64,000 nt of DNA, from NCBI GenBank assembly GCA_009692115.1, contig SHZU01000007.1:1-64000 (forward strand), read 5' to 3'. The notes under the pieces were generated by a model, which worked only from the letters and a program-made list of their open reading frames with translations, did not search any database and was not told the origin of the DNA. Positions 8,274 through 17,003 of the stretch are shown here, one piece after another. Each line of letters begins with the position of its first letter. Positions within the stretch are counted from its first letter, which is position 1. The position numbers were made by a program, and so were the translations under genes. Origin of the DNA: Gemmatimonadota bacterium (lineage in GTDB: Bacteria; Gemmatimonadota; Gemmatimonadetes; Gemmatimonadales; GWC2-71-9).

Positions 8274-10169
8274 TCACTCGACCCCTTGGCGCAAGACGGC
8301 TAACAGGTCCTTGCCGTAGCGGGCCGCCTTGGCCGGCCCGATCCCGTAGATCCCCTCAAGTGTGGCCAGATTTCGCGGCTTCAATTCGGCGAGCTCCCGA
8401 AGGGTTCGATCGCTGGCGACGACATAGGGCGGCACCCCACCGGCTCGGGCCAACTCCAGCCGCCGGGCTCGGAGGGCCTCGAACAGCGCCGCATCGGCAG
8501 GATCGAGGGCCGGGTCGGCGGCGGCTTTCCGTTTTGACCCGCTCCCTCCGGCCCGGGTCTTGGGCCGGGCGGTTTCGTCGGGAGGCAGCAACACCCGAAC
8601 CGGCCCGTCGCCAAACAACACGACTTTGCCGGCCGGTGTCAGCAAGACCATCGGCCGGTCGCCGGTGGTGAAATCGACCCATCCGGCGGTCACGCAGCGC
8701 CGGAGGAGTGAAAGAATCCACTCTGGACTCTTGTCCCTGAGGATGCCGAACGTTTTGGTGGCGTCGAGGCCGGAGCGCGCCAATCGCGGATCAGGCAAGC
8801 CCGCCAGCAAGTTCAGCGCGGCCTGGAGCCCAAATTTGTCGTGAGTCCGCGCCACGGCGCTCAGGGCCTTCCGGACCATCGTGGCGGTGTCAGCCGCGTT
8901 GGCGGCTTCCGGTTCGTCGAGCGCCGTGCAGGTGTCACACCGCCCACACCCTGCCAGCGTCTCGGCTTCGTCGCCGAAGTACCGGAGGATGGCGTCGTGG
9001 CGGCAAGTGCCCCCCTCGGCCCAGCGCATCAATTCCAGAAACATCGACCACCGATGCTGGACCCGGGCGGGGTCGGGGGTTTCGCCTTCGTTCGGCGATT
9101 CGAGCAGCCGGCGCCGAAGGGGAAGATCACCCGGGCTCGTACAAAGGAGACCGATGGCATCGGCGCCGTCCCGCCCGGCCCGGCCGACTTCCTGATAGTA
9201 GGCCTCGATCGAGCCGGGAGGGGCCAGGTGAATCACTGCTCGAACGTCGGCGCGGTCGATCCCCATTCCGAATGCGTTGGTGGCGACGATCACTTCGAGC
9301 TTGCCGTCTCGAAACCGTTGCTGGGCTTTGGCGCGGACCCCGCCGTCGAGCCCGGCATGATAGGCGGCCGTCCGCCATCCTGCGGACTTGAGCCGATCGG
9401 CCTCCTCTTCGGTTTTCCGGCGGGTTGGGGCGTAGATGATCGCGCGGCCCCGGTCGGCACCCGGGGCCCCGATCGCCTCGCGGAGGGTTTCGTCCACTGC
9501 TCGGGTTACCTCCACCGCGGAACGGGTGTCTCGAACCCTGAGGCCGAGATTGGGCCGGGCAAAGCCGCGAACCAGCTGCGGGGTGTCGGCCGGGAGGCCA
9601 AGCCGGGCCAGGATCTCGTCGCGGACGATCGGAGTGGCGGTGGCGGTGCAGGCCAACACTCGGGCGCTCGAGAGGTCGGCCACCAGGTCGCCGATCTGAA
9701 GATACTCGGGCCGGAAATCGTGACCCCACTCGCTGATGCAGTGCGCTTCGTCGACGGCCACGAGCGGGCAATCGAGATCGCGGGCCAGTCCGCGGAACCC
9801 GGGAAAGGCCAACCGTTCAGGCGCGACGTAGGCAATGGCATACTCGCCCCGCGCCAGGCCCGACATCCGCCCTCGAACTTCCTCGGAACTCAGGGTAGCC
9901 GCCAGGAAGGTGGCGGAAACCCCCATGGATTGGAGCGCGGCCACCTGGTCGTGCATCAACGACACCAGCGGCGACACCACCAGCGTCGTGCCGCCGAGGA
10001 CCGTGGCGGGCAGCTGGTAGATCAGGCTCTTGCCCCCACCGGTCGGGGCCACGAGGAGGAGCCGGCGTCGCTGAATGATGGTCTCGACCGCTTCCCGCTG
10101 CCCCGGCCGGAATTCCGCGTAGCCCAAGCGGGCCAACGCGGCGTCGAGATCGGGAGTGGTGACGGTCAT
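8274..10169 (-). CDS. recQ: ATP-dependent DNA helicase RecQ
   Basis: 631 residues from the ATG at 10169, chosen because residues upstream of it in the open frame are a shadow of the TerB-like gene. Walker A APTGGGKS is at 41-48; the DEAH box with the RecQ aromatic loop reads AVDEAHCISEWGHDFRP; motif VI is QEVGRAGRDG. These are followed by a four-cysteine zinc subdomain (C-RHDAILRYF ... C-GRCDTC), a winged-helix RQC region and a C-terminal HRDC domain with the helix-hairpin GIYGIGPAKA. Role: 3'-5' unwinding in recombination and fork repair. Full domain set, so probably functional. Confidence 0.95.
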   Translation of the reverse strand: MTVTTPDLDAALARLGYAEFRPGQREAVETIIQRRRLLLVAPTGGGKSLIYQLPATVLGGTTLVVSPLVSLMHDQVAALQSMGVSATFLAATLSSEEVRGRMSGLARGEYAIAYVAPERLAFPGFRGLARDLDCPLVAVDEAHCISEWGHDFRPEYLQIGDLVADLSSARVLACTATATPIVRDEILARLGLPADTPQLVRGFARPNLGLRVRDTRSAVEVTRAVDETLREAIGAPGADRGRAIIYAPTRRKTEEEADRLKSAGWRTAAYHAGLDGGVRAKAQQRFRDGKLEVIVATNAFGMGIDRADVRAVIHLAPPGSIEAYYQEVGRAGRDGADAIGLLCTSPGDLPLRRRLLESPNEGETPDPARVQHRWSMFLELMRWAEGGTCRHDAILRYFGDEAETLAGCGRCDTCTALDEPEAANAADTATMVRKALSAVARTHDKFGLQAALNLLAGLPDPRLARSGLDATKTFGILRDKSPEWILSLLRRCVTAGWVDFTTGDRPMVLLTPAGKVVLFGDGPVRVLLPPDETARPKTRAGGSGSKRKAAADPALDPADAALFEALRARRLELARAGGVPPYVVASDRTLRELAELKPRNLATLEGIYGIGPAKAARYGKDLLAVLRQGVE

Positions 10170-10255
10170 GGGGGCGCAAACATCGCCGGTTCCGCCGGCG
10201 AAACGCAACCGAGGTTCCGATTTACGCGATTGCGCGCCGAGGGACATCGGTGCCA

Positions 10256-10726
10256 TCAAGTCCCATGTGGCGGGCCCGGTTGGGCCGCCCGCCGGGCCTC
10301 GGCGAGGTACCCAGGCTGGAGATCGAGCAAGTGGCCGAGTTTTCGGAACAGGTGGCTCTCCTGATCCGCGACTCGCCCGTCGGCGAGCGCGACACCCCAC
10401 ATGATTTCCGCGAGCACCATCCGCTGACCCACGTCGAAATGCTCCCGAATCACCCGGGTAAACCGAAAATCGTCGATGGATTGCTTCTGTTCGTGCTCGG
10501 CGAGGGACAAAATCTCCGCGATCGTGGCGGGATCGAGATTGAAATGGCGCACCAGCGCCGCCTCGACCTGAGCCCGCTCCGCCGGGGAGAACTCGCCGTC
10601 GGCGTGGGCCAGTTGAACCAGCAGGGCGGCGGCCGCCACCTGGATCTCTGGTGGCCGGGAGGCCGGGGTCGAAGTCAACGGCGCCGCGGCCTGGCCGGTG
10701 ATGAGTTCCTTGAGAGTGCGGAGCAT
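10256..10726 (-). CDS. TerB-like (tellurite resistance/co-chaperone DjlA N-terminal-like) family protein
   Basis: A 156-residue all-alpha protein. After a variable 30-residue N-terminus it shows the two TerB repeats: AAAALLVQLAHADGEFSPAE and, about 75 residues later, LAEIMWGVALADGRVADQE, each with the acidic D-G-[EQR] turn thought to bind metal in this family (the first motif is LAHADGEFSPAE, the second ALADGRVADQE). No signal peptide. It lies between recQ and a NadR-type kinase on the same strand; the neighbours do not reveal a function, and the family name need not imply tellurite resistance. Confidence 0.85.
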   Translation of the reverse strand: MLRTLKELITGQAAAPLTSTPASRPPEIQVAAAALLVQLAHADGEFSPAERAQVEAALVRHFNLDPATIAEILSLAEHEQKQSIDDFRFTRVIREHFDVGQRMVLAEIMWGVALADGRVADQESHLFRKLGHLLDLQPGYLAEARRAAQPGPPHGT

Positions 10727-10741
10727 GAGATACCCTGACCA

Positions 10742-11278
10742 CTAAGTAAGGAGAAATCGAATCTGGCTGACTGCTTCGATAGCGGAAGCCAGCCGCGCAG
10801 CACCGGTTCCCTGAATTTCAACCGGCTTGAATCCAAACTCGCAGAGGGTGTCACGGAATTCTGCGTGGATTGCGGTTCTCTGAGCCGGCCGGTCCCGAAT
10901 GCCGTCGGCAATCCAACCCAGGTCGATGTCACAAAGCAAATAGAGCGAAGGAGGATAGCGGCGGATCGTCGCCCCGATCCAGGACGGGACCGCGCCATAG
11001 TAGTGTCTGGCGTATACCACGGTACTCACCAGATCCGTGTCGAACACGATCAGCCCACCGCCCTGACCCGCCAGGGCGGCCGGCTCGGCGGCGGCTTGGC
11101 CTCGGGCAATCGGCTCGACGTCAGCAGCCGTCAACGGTCGACCCTTGGATTCCGCGTACGTTCTGGAGAACTCCGGAACCCAGGGAGTGCCGAGGTGGCC
11201 GGCCAGGGCCTTGGCCAAGGTGGTCTTGCCGGTCGATTCCGATCCGGTCAGGACGATGCGACGAGGGACCGGCGCCAT
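10742..11278 (-). CDS. NadR-type ribosylnicotinamide kinase (AAA-like ATPase)
   Basis: 178 residues, the size of the stand-alone kinase domain of NadR. The P-loop GSESTGKTTLA is at residues 12-22, followed by PEFSRTYAE, a segment conserved in NadR kinase domains, and by FDTD carrying a likely Walker B aspartate. The adenylyltransferase and DNA-binding domains of enterobacterial NadR are absent. It overlaps pnuC by 31 bases, which strongly supports the assignment: PnuC brings in nicotinamide riboside and this enzyme traps it as NMN by phosphorylation. Confidence 0.85.
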   Translation of the reverse strand: MAPVPRRIVLTGSESTGKTTLAKALAGHLGTPWVPEFSRTYAESKGRPLTAADVEPIARGQAAAEPAALAGQGGGLIVFDTDLVSTVVYARHYYGAVPSWIGATIRRYPPSLYLLCDIDLGWIADGIRDRPAQRTAIHAEFRDTLCEFGFKPVEIQGTGAARLASAIEAVSQIRFLLT

Positions 11279-11820
11279 TGAACCAATCCGCTGACCGCTA
11301 ACCCCCAGAACACGGCGTACTGGATGGCGGTCAGGTAGTCACCCCGACCCGCAAAGAACGGCACCGACACCGTGTTGACCCCGATCCACACCCACCACGC
11401 CTCCACATACTTCCGGGCCATCATCCATTGCCCGAGCATCGACACCACCGAGATCGACGAATCGAGATACGGCTCTTGGCCCGGCGTGAAGCGATCGAGT
11501 GCCCAGCCGAGTCCGAGCGATCCGCCGGCCGCCACGGCCGTGAGCCCGAGGCCCATGGCCACTGACAAGCTCGTCACCGGAAGGCCTTTTCGAGTCTCCC
11601 CGCCGCGAAGCCAGTGATACCACCCGTAGAGCGAGATCACAAAGAAGAAGACCTGCAGGCCCATCAGCGCAAACAGCTGGTCCTTGAAGAAGAGGTAGCT
11701 GTACAGTCCGACGTTGACGAGCCCGGTGGCCCACCCCATCACGTTCTGCCTGGCGTTCAGATACACCGAGATGAGGCCGAACCCGACGGCAACGGTCTTG
11801 AGGATCGCGATAGTGGTCAC
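11248..11820 (-). CDS. pnuC: Nicotinamide riboside transporter PnuC
   Basis: 190 residues with about seven hydrophobic helices. PnuC hallmarks are the NARQNVMGWATGLVNVGLY region (helix 2) and WVWIGVNTVSVPFF near the end, which supplies the aromatic binding-site residues. The start is a GTG that overlaps the upstream stop as GTGA. The 3' end overlaps the NadR-type kinase by 31 bases. Transport is facilitated diffusion driven by intracellular phosphorylation in characterised PnuC proteins, which fits this gene pair. No riboswitch-like leader can be placed, since the upstream gene directly abuts. Confidence 0.92.
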   Translation of the reverse strand: MTTIAILKTVAVGFGLISVYLNARQNVMGWATGLVNVGLYSYLFFKDQLFALMGLQVFFFVISLYGWYHWLRGGETRKGLPVTSLSVAMGLGLTAVAAGGSLGLGWALDRFTPGQEPYLDSSISVVSMLGQWMMARKYVEAWWVWIGVNTVSVPFFAGRGDYLTAIQYAVFWGLAVSGLVQWRRSLVASS

Positions 11821-12332
11821 CGGACGACGGAACCCACGGTGTCGTGGTGACCGTTCAGAAATTGGCGAAGGTACGGCCCGATGTGATTCCGCGATTCGAA
11901 GCCGGCAGCCCTGGCGGCCCGGTCTTCCTCCTCGGCCGACACCTTCGACGGCGCGGCGTAGTACTGGAGGTCGCGATAGAACCCGATGGTGAACGAATCC
12001 CAGGCCGCGCCGGTGATCTTCGTGGAGATGAAGTTACCGGCCCGGCCGATCCGCCGGAGAAAATCGTTCTCCATGGCCCGCTCCGCGCCGAGCAATTCCG
12101 CCACACCTCCGATCGGCACCAGCAGCAGGATGTCCCACTGGTCACCTTGGGCGTGCCGCATTAACACGGGCCGAGGTTCGCCCGCGGCCTCGAAGACCGG
12201 CATCCGGGCTTTGACGGCGTCGATCAGACGGAGCAAGTGTCCCGGGGCCGCTCGCATGAAGACGGCCTGATAGGCGGTTCCGGGTGCGGCCGCGAGGGTT
12301 GCGGCAATCAGGAGCGACGTCAGTGGCGGCAT
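11817..12332 (-). CDS. Exported protein of unknown function
   Basis: 171 residues with a short signal-like N-terminus (LTSLLIAATLAAAPGTA). The remainder alternates short strands and amphipathic helices, with a FMRAAPGHLLRLIDAVKAR opening that recalls dimeric alpha-beta barrel proteins (EthD/NIPSNAP-like), but I cannot claim membership. There are no cysteines or obvious catalytic motifs. It is first in a tight unit with pnuC and the NadR-type kinase (GTGA overlap), so a role linked to NAD precursor uptake is possible; co-location is the only support. Confidence 0.6.
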   Translation of the reverse strand: MPPLTSLLIAATLAAAPGTAYQAVFMRAAPGHLLRLIDAVKARMPVFEAAGEPRPVLMRHAQGDQWDILLLVPIGGVAELLGAERAMENDFLRRIGRAGNFISTKITGAAWDSFTIGFYRDLQYYAAPSKVSAEEEDRAARAAGFESRNHIGPYLRQFLNGHHDTVGSVVR

Positions 12333-12336
12333 GAGG

Positions 12337-12912
12337 TCAGTCGTCGTCGAAGGGTTGGTCGCGCCGGGTTTCCGGCGGGCGGTATCCGGTCAGTCGGCGG
12401 AGCAGTTCGGTTGGGCTCTTGGCAACGACCAGCCGGCCCCGCTGGGTTTCCGTGAAGAACCGATCGAGCACCGGATCGGGCGCGAGTCCGACCAACTTGG
12501 AATAGTACTCGCCCTCGTCGAGGAGGCCGAGCGGCTGCTCGGTTCCGCGGCCGCCGGTCTGGTCAAAGGTGTGAAGGGCGGCCTCGATCGAATCAAACCC
12601 GCCGGGCAAGGCCAGGTAGCCGTCGGCCAAGGAGGCGACGATCGATCGTTGTTCCTCGAGTGATCCGGCCTCCCGCCGCTCGGTCAAATCCGGCCGGACC
12701 GGGACGCCCGATTCGACGACGACCCCGATCAGGCGCCCGGCGGCTCCGGCTACCGCCTCCGCCACCGCCCCGGCGGCGCCGACCGCCGATCCGCCGAACA
12801 CCAGGGTGATCCCGTTCTCGCCGAGGAGCCGCCCAACCCGGTGAGCCACACTCCGCTCGTCGGGCGTCGCCACCTCGGCTTGGCTTGTGATCACCGCAAG
12901 GCGCCGAATCAT
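12337..12912 (-). CDS. LOG family protein (lysine decarboxylase-like phosphoribohydrolase fold) with altered motif
   Basis: 191 residues with the Rossmann-like layout of LOG/TIGR00730 proteins: VFGGSAVGAAGAVAEA corresponds to the usual YGGGxxGLMG loop, and LPGGFDSIEAALHTF to the PGGxGTxxE catalytic loop. In the latter Thr is replaced by Ser and the glycine by Asp, so nucleotide handling may differ from standard cytokinin-activating LOG enzymes. The catalytic Glu of the motif is kept (SIEA). It sits two bases after the methyltransferase stop on the same strand. Confidence 0.75.
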   Translation of the reverse strand: MIRRLAVITSQAEVATPDERSVAHRVGRLLGENGITLVFGGSAVGAAGAVAEAVAGAAGRLIGVVVESGVPVRPDLTERREAGSLEEQRSIVASLADGYLALPGGFDSIEAALHTFDQTGGRGTEQPLGLLDEGEYYSKLVGLAPDPVLDRFFTETQRGRLVVAKSPTELLRRLTGYRPPETRRDQPFDDD

Positions 12913-12914
12913 CG

Positions 12915-13736
12915 TTAGGCGGTTGCCTCGAGGATCCAGGATCGCATCGGGCCGCGGACCGTGCCGCCCGCCATCAGCGGCGCAAAGGTCTGGTCGGCGG
13001 CCCGGACCAGCCCCGCCATCTCGGCTGCGGTCAATTTGGTCAGCATCGGTCCGATCGGAGTGCCCGAGAAGGCCCGGAGGGTTTCCGGAACGCCTCCTTC
13101 GAAGACCAGGTCGTGGGTTTCATCGACCACCCCGGCCGACTGGAAGCCGACGCCCCGGGCCCGGCCGGCCAGATCCTCGCCGGTCCACCTGGGGAACGGA
13201 ACGTTCATGAAATCGGCGAGCTCAGGCAGGTCCGCCAGACGAAGGGCCTGCTGGAAGGCAAAGAACACGGAGCAGTCTTCCGGCGGGCACCAGACGCTCA
13301 GGCCGAGCCGCCCGCGTGGCGTGAGCACCCGGCGCATTTCCGTCAACGCCGCTCTGGCATCGGGGAAGAACTGCAGTCCCTGCTGGCAGGTGACGACGTC
13401 GAAGCTCTGGTCGGGATACGGCAGTGGCGCCGCCGGGGAGAGCGTATAGGCGATCGGAGCGCCGTCTTCGACCTCCGGCTTCGATTCCGCCCGGGCGATC
13501 ATCGCCGGTGATGAGTCTGAGGCCGCGACGATTCCCTTTGGCCCGAGCGATCGAGCCAGGACCCTGGCCACGGTGCCGGGCCCGCAGGCCACGTCGAGCG
13601 CCCGGAGTCCGGGTTCCGGCGCCAGCCGGTGCACCAGTGCCTCCGCCCACGGGTTGAACAGCCGGGGCACCAAGAACTCGTCATAGCTGGTCGGGACCGA
13701 TTCGTCGGTAAACCCAAACTCCGCGGCGCCGGTCAC
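12915..13736 (-). CDS. Class I SAM-dependent methyltransferase
   Basis: 273 residues from the GTG at 13736, which overlaps the BNR gene's stop as GTGA; the open frame continues upstream but only as a shadow of that gene. Motif I is LDVACGPGTVARVLA, motif II ends in AASDSSPAMI, and SFDVVTCQQGLQFFPD matches motif IV plus the following helix of the Methyltransf_11 (UbiE-like) group. The C-terminal 100 residues form a substrate cap with no recognised signature. Substrate unknown. No signal peptide. Confidence 0.85.
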   Translation of the reverse strand: MTGAAEFGFTDESVPTSYDEFLVPRLFNPWAEALVHRLAPEPGLRALDVACGPGTVARVLARSLGPKGIVAASDSSPAMIARAESKPEVEDGAPIAYTLSPAAPLPYPDQSFDVVTCQQGLQFFPDARAALTEMRRVLTPRGRLGLSVWCPPEDCSVFFAFQQALRLADLPELADFMNVPFPRWTGEDLAGRARGVGFQSAGVVDETHDLVFEGGVPETLRAFSGTPIGPMLTKLTAAEMAGLVRAADQTFAPLMAGGTVRGPMRSWILEATA

Positions 13737-16700
13737 GGAATCGGCTCGCGGTTCTTCGGGACAATGACCGCCGGGACGTTCCGGGCTCGAATCGTGGCGT
13801 TGAACCGCTCGACGTCGCCTCCGATGATCTGCCTGACCCGGGCCGCGATCGGCGCCCACTCCTTTTCGAGATCATCGAACCGGGTTCGCATCCCGACGGT
13901 TACCGGCGCGTCGGTGCCGTCGATGGCCGCCACCAGATTCAGGTATTGGTCGTTGAGCCCGTTCCGGAAGTTGATGACGTCCTGGAAGGTTCGGGCCCGG
14001 GCGTTGATCATGACTCCTTCGACGGAGTCGATGGCCGCCGTCAAGGCCCGACCGGCGGTGGCCACCGAATCGCCGTCCGGTTGACCGGTGGTGCGGTCCG
14101 TCAACGCCTTGACCTGGTCGCGGATCGAGCGGAGCGTGATGATCCGGCGATGTATCTCGTCGATCCGCTCGTAGGCCCGGGCCAGCGCTTCTTGCTGACC
14201 CCGGATGTCGGCGGGGGAGGGATTGGTCCGCGGGTCCGCGACGACGTCGACGCTCTTGGTGGCGATTTCCTTTCCGATGGTGAGGCGGACCTGATAGCGG
14301 CCCGGCGCCACCCGGTAGCCGGTGGTGGCGGTTCCGGCTTCGGCCCCGAACACCCCGGCGAGCCGGGTGGGTGGCTCGCGCCGGAGATCCCAGATGACCC
14401 GGTTGAATCCTGACTTGATGGTGAGCTTGCCGCCCTCGGCCGGTTTGGCGTCGGTGGCGAACGTGCGGACGACCGCGTTCTGGGCGTCGAGGATTTCAAG
14501 CTTGGCGATCGTCGCGGTATCGAGGGTCGGAGCCCAGAACGAGATCAACGCGCCCTGCGGCGCGTTCTTGCCCATGCCGGGCACGGTGCCGTTACTGCCG
14601 AGCTCGGTGCGGACCGTGGTCCGGGGCTGGAACAGTGTCAGGCCGGTGGTTCCGCCGGCGGCGATCAAATTCCGAATCGGGGCAATGTCATCGAGAATCC
14701 AGAATGCCCGCCCCTCGGTCGCGATCACCAAGTCGTCTTGGTGAACCCGGATATCGGTGACCGGTACGTGCGGCAGATTGAGTTGGAGCCGTTGCCACGC
14801 GAGGCCGCCGTCATAGGAGACGAAGAACCCGGTCTCGGTCCCAGCATAGAGCAAGTTCCTGACGGTTGGATCTTCCCGGACCACCCGAACCGGATCGCCG
14901 TCCTGGAACCCGGTCACCAGCCGAGTCCATGACGCGCCGTAGTCGGTGGTCTTGAAGACATGGGGCGTGTTGTCGTTCCACTTGTGACGGCTCACGGCCA
15001 TGAACGCGGTGGCCGGATCGAATGTCGACACCTCGATCATGTTGATCAACGACTCGGGCAAGCCCTTGGGCGTGACGTTGTTCCAGGTTGTTCCGCCGTC
15101 GCGAGTGACCTGTACCAGTCCGTCATCGGTGCCGGCCCAGAGCACGCTGGCGTCATGGGGCGACTCGGCCAGATAGTAGAGCGCGCCATAGACTTCGCCG
15201 CCGGCCCCCTCGTTGGTAATCGGGCCGCCGCCGGCGCCTTGCTTGGTGCGGTCATTTCGGGTCAGGTCGGGACTGATAGCCACCCAACTCTGGCCCCGGT
15301 CCGCGGAGCGGAACACCACGTTGCTCCCGTGATAGATCACCTTCCGGTCGTGCGAGGAGGTGACGATCGGACTCGACCAGTTCCACCGGTACTTGGTCAG
15401 ATTCGAGGGCTCCGCCAAGCCGAGATACGGGTACGCCATCACGTTGCGGTCGGTCTTGAGCACCCGGTCGTACTCGCTGATGATCCCGCCGTAACAGTTG
15501 CCGTAGAGGTACCGTGGGTTGGCCACATCGAATGCCACGTGGGCGCTCTCACAGCCGCCGGCGGAGTGGAACTCTTCATTGCCGATGCCGGGGCCCATCA
15601 CCGCATTCGGCATGGCCACCGACGAGTTGTCCTGCTGCCCGCTGTAGAGCCAATACGGGTATTGGCTGTCCACGCTGACCCGATAGAACTGGGCCGTCGG
15701 CTGATTCATGATCGACGACCAGGTGACGCCACCCGTAAACGAAATCGCCGCCCCGCCGTCGTCGGCCTTGGCGAGGTTCATCGGATTGGCGGGATTGATC
15801 CAGAGATCGTGGTTGTCGCCGTGGACGTCGGGCAGGGTCGTGAAGCTCTTCCCGCCGTCGATCGATTTCATGACCGGGGCGTTGATGACGTAGACGACGT
15901 CCGCGTTGGTGGGGTCGGCGGTAACCCGCATGTAATACCAGGGCCGGGCATGGAGTACCCGGTCGCTATTGACGAGCCGCCAACTGTCCCCGCCGTCGTC
16001 GGAACGGTAGAGGCCTCCTTGCTCGGCCTCGACGATGGCCCAGACCCGGCTCGGCAGGGTCGCCGACACGGCGACGCCGATCTTTCCCATGAGCCCCGGC
16101 AATCCCTTGGTCAGGCGGGTCCAGGTGTCGCCCCCGTCGGTCGTCTTCCAGATCCCGCTGCCCGGGCCGCCGGAGCGCACGTACCACGGGAGCCGCTGGT
16201 GGTCCCACATCGAGGCGTACAGCACCCGGGGGTTCGTCGGGTCCATGGTGAGCTCGCTCGGGCCGGTCAGTGAATCGCCGGTCAGGAGGAGCTTCCAGGT
16301 TTTGCCGCCGTCCAGGCTTCGGTGCACGCCGCGGTCCCGGCTCGGGCCCCACCGGCTGCCCTGAACGGCCACATACACCAGGTCGCTGTTCTTGGGATGG
16401 ACGATGACCCGCGCAATGGTCCGGCTTTCCCGAAGGCCGGGAAGATGATTCCAGGTCTTGCCGGCGTCGGTGGTCTTATAGATACCGTTGCCCCAGGACG
16501 ACGATACGCCACGAACCGGCGCTTCGCCCATGCCGGCATAGAGCACGTTGGGGTCGTCCGGCGCCAACGCCAGCGCTCCGACCGAGCCCATTTTCAGCTG
16601 GCCGTCGGCAATCGGCCGCCAGTTGGCCCCCGCATCGTCGGTTTTCCAGATCCCGCCGCCGGTTGCCCCCATGTAATACACCAGCGGCTGACCGGGGACC

Positions 16701-16900
16701 CCGGTAATGGTCGTGGCCCGCCCGCCCCGGAACGGGCCGACGTTCCGCCAAGCCAGGCCGTTGAGCAGGTTCACGTCCGGCGGAGGCGCGGGTGCCACCG
16801 AGGGGGTGGGCCGGTTCCGCTGGGCAACCGCGACCGAGGGCAGGGCAAGGAGTGACAGGGTGGCAACGATACCAAGCCGGAATGACGGCCGGAGGGACAT
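13733..16900 (-). CDS. Large exported sortilin-like BNR/VPS10-type beta-propeller protein
   Basis: 1055 residues with signal peptide ending VAVAQ (about residue 27). Repeated BNR signatures of the form GGGIWKTDDAGANW, GNGIYKTTDAGKTWNH and GLYRSDDGGDSW run through the first 700 residues and imply a multi-bladed propeller. The last 300 residues hold a beta-sandwich-like region (IWDLRREPPTRL) and an alpha-helical tail. Such proteins are often annotated as glycosyl hydrolases but no catalytic residues can be assigned here. A paralogue is encoded at 26348-29260. Likely periplasmic or outer surface; function unknown. Confidence 0.88.
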   Translation of the reverse strand: MSLRPSFRLGIVATLSLLALPSVAVAQRNRPTPSVAPAPPPDVNLLNGLAWRNVGPFRGGRATTITGVPGQPLVYYMGATGGGIWKTDDAGANWRPIADGQLKMGSVGALALAPDDPNVLYAGMGEAPVRGVSSSWGNGIYKTTDAGKTWNHLPGLRESRTIARVIVHPKNSDLVYVAVQGSRWGPSRDRGVHRSLDGGKTWKLLLTGDSLTGPSELTMDPTNPRVLYASMWDHQRLPWYVRSGGPGSGIWKTTDGGDTWTRLTKGLPGLMGKIGVAVSATLPSRVWAIVEAEQGGLYRSDDGGDSWRLVNSDRVLHARPWYYMRVTADPTNADVVYVINAPVMKSIDGGKSFTTLPDVHGDNHDLWINPANPMNLAKADDGGAAISFTGGVTWSSIMNQPTAQFYRVSVDSQYPYWLYSGQQDNSSVAMPNAVMGPGIGNEEFHSAGGCESAHVAFDVANPRYLYGNCYGGIISEYDRVLKTDRNVMAYPYLGLAEPSNLTKYRWNWSSPIVTSSHDRKVIYHGSNVVFRSADRGQSWVAISPDLTRNDRTKQGAGGGPITNEGAGGEVYGALYYLAESPHDASVLWAGTDDGLVQVTRDGGTTWNNVTPKGLPESLINMIEVSTFDPATAFMAVSRHKWNDNTPHVFKTTDYGASWTRLVTGFQDGDPVRVVREDPTVRNLLYAGTETGFFVSYDGGLAWQRLQLNLPHVPVTDIRVHQDDLVIATEGRAFWILDDIAPIRNLIAAGGTTGLTLFQPRTTVRTELGSNGTVPGMGKNAPQGALISFWAPTLDTATIAKLEILDAQNAVVRTFATDAKPAEGGKLTIKSGFNRVIWDLRREPPTRLAGVFGAEAGTATTGYRVAPGRYQVRLTIGKEIATKSVDVVADPRTNPSPADIRGQQEALARAYERIDEIHRRIITLRSIRDQVKALTDRTTGQPDGDSVATAGRALTAAIDSVEGVMINARARTFQDVINFRNGLNDQYLNLVAAIDGTDAPVTVGMRTRFDDLEKEWAPIAARVRQIIGGDVERFNATIRARNVPAVIVPKNREPIP

Positions 16901-16959
16901 GAGCGGAGGATCTCGTCTAAAGGGTGTAGTAGCCTATCGACGAGGGGCGTTAGGGGCTA

Positions 16960-16986
16960 GGGGCCGGGGCAACTTCCCCGGACCCC
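16960..16986. other. GC-rich hairpin in an intergenic gap
   Basis: GGGGCCGGGG and CCCCGGACCCC arms with a short CAACTT loop and a single bulged A, in the gap between the membrane/HPt-like gene and the BNR gene. Both genes are on the minus strand, but the run of T needed for an intrinsic terminator follows the hairpin only when read on the plus strand. So it may be a processing or pausing hairpin rather than a terminator for its neighbours. Confidence 0.35.
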
Positions 16987-17003
16987 ATTTTGGGTGTTGC
17001 CTG

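Noticed and set aside
10170-10742. N-terminal extension of RecQ to 822 residues
   Set aside because: The extra residues are another frame of the TerB-like gene and look random; RecQ proteins begin close to the ATG at 10169.
13737-13859. Extended start of the methyltransferase
   Set aside because: Residues before the GTG at 13736 overlap the BNR gene's end and lack family similarity; the GTGA overlap gives a natural start.
14960-16273. 437-codon plus-strand ORF
   Set aside because: Antisense to the BNR protein with signal peptide and repeated blades; no protein-like features.
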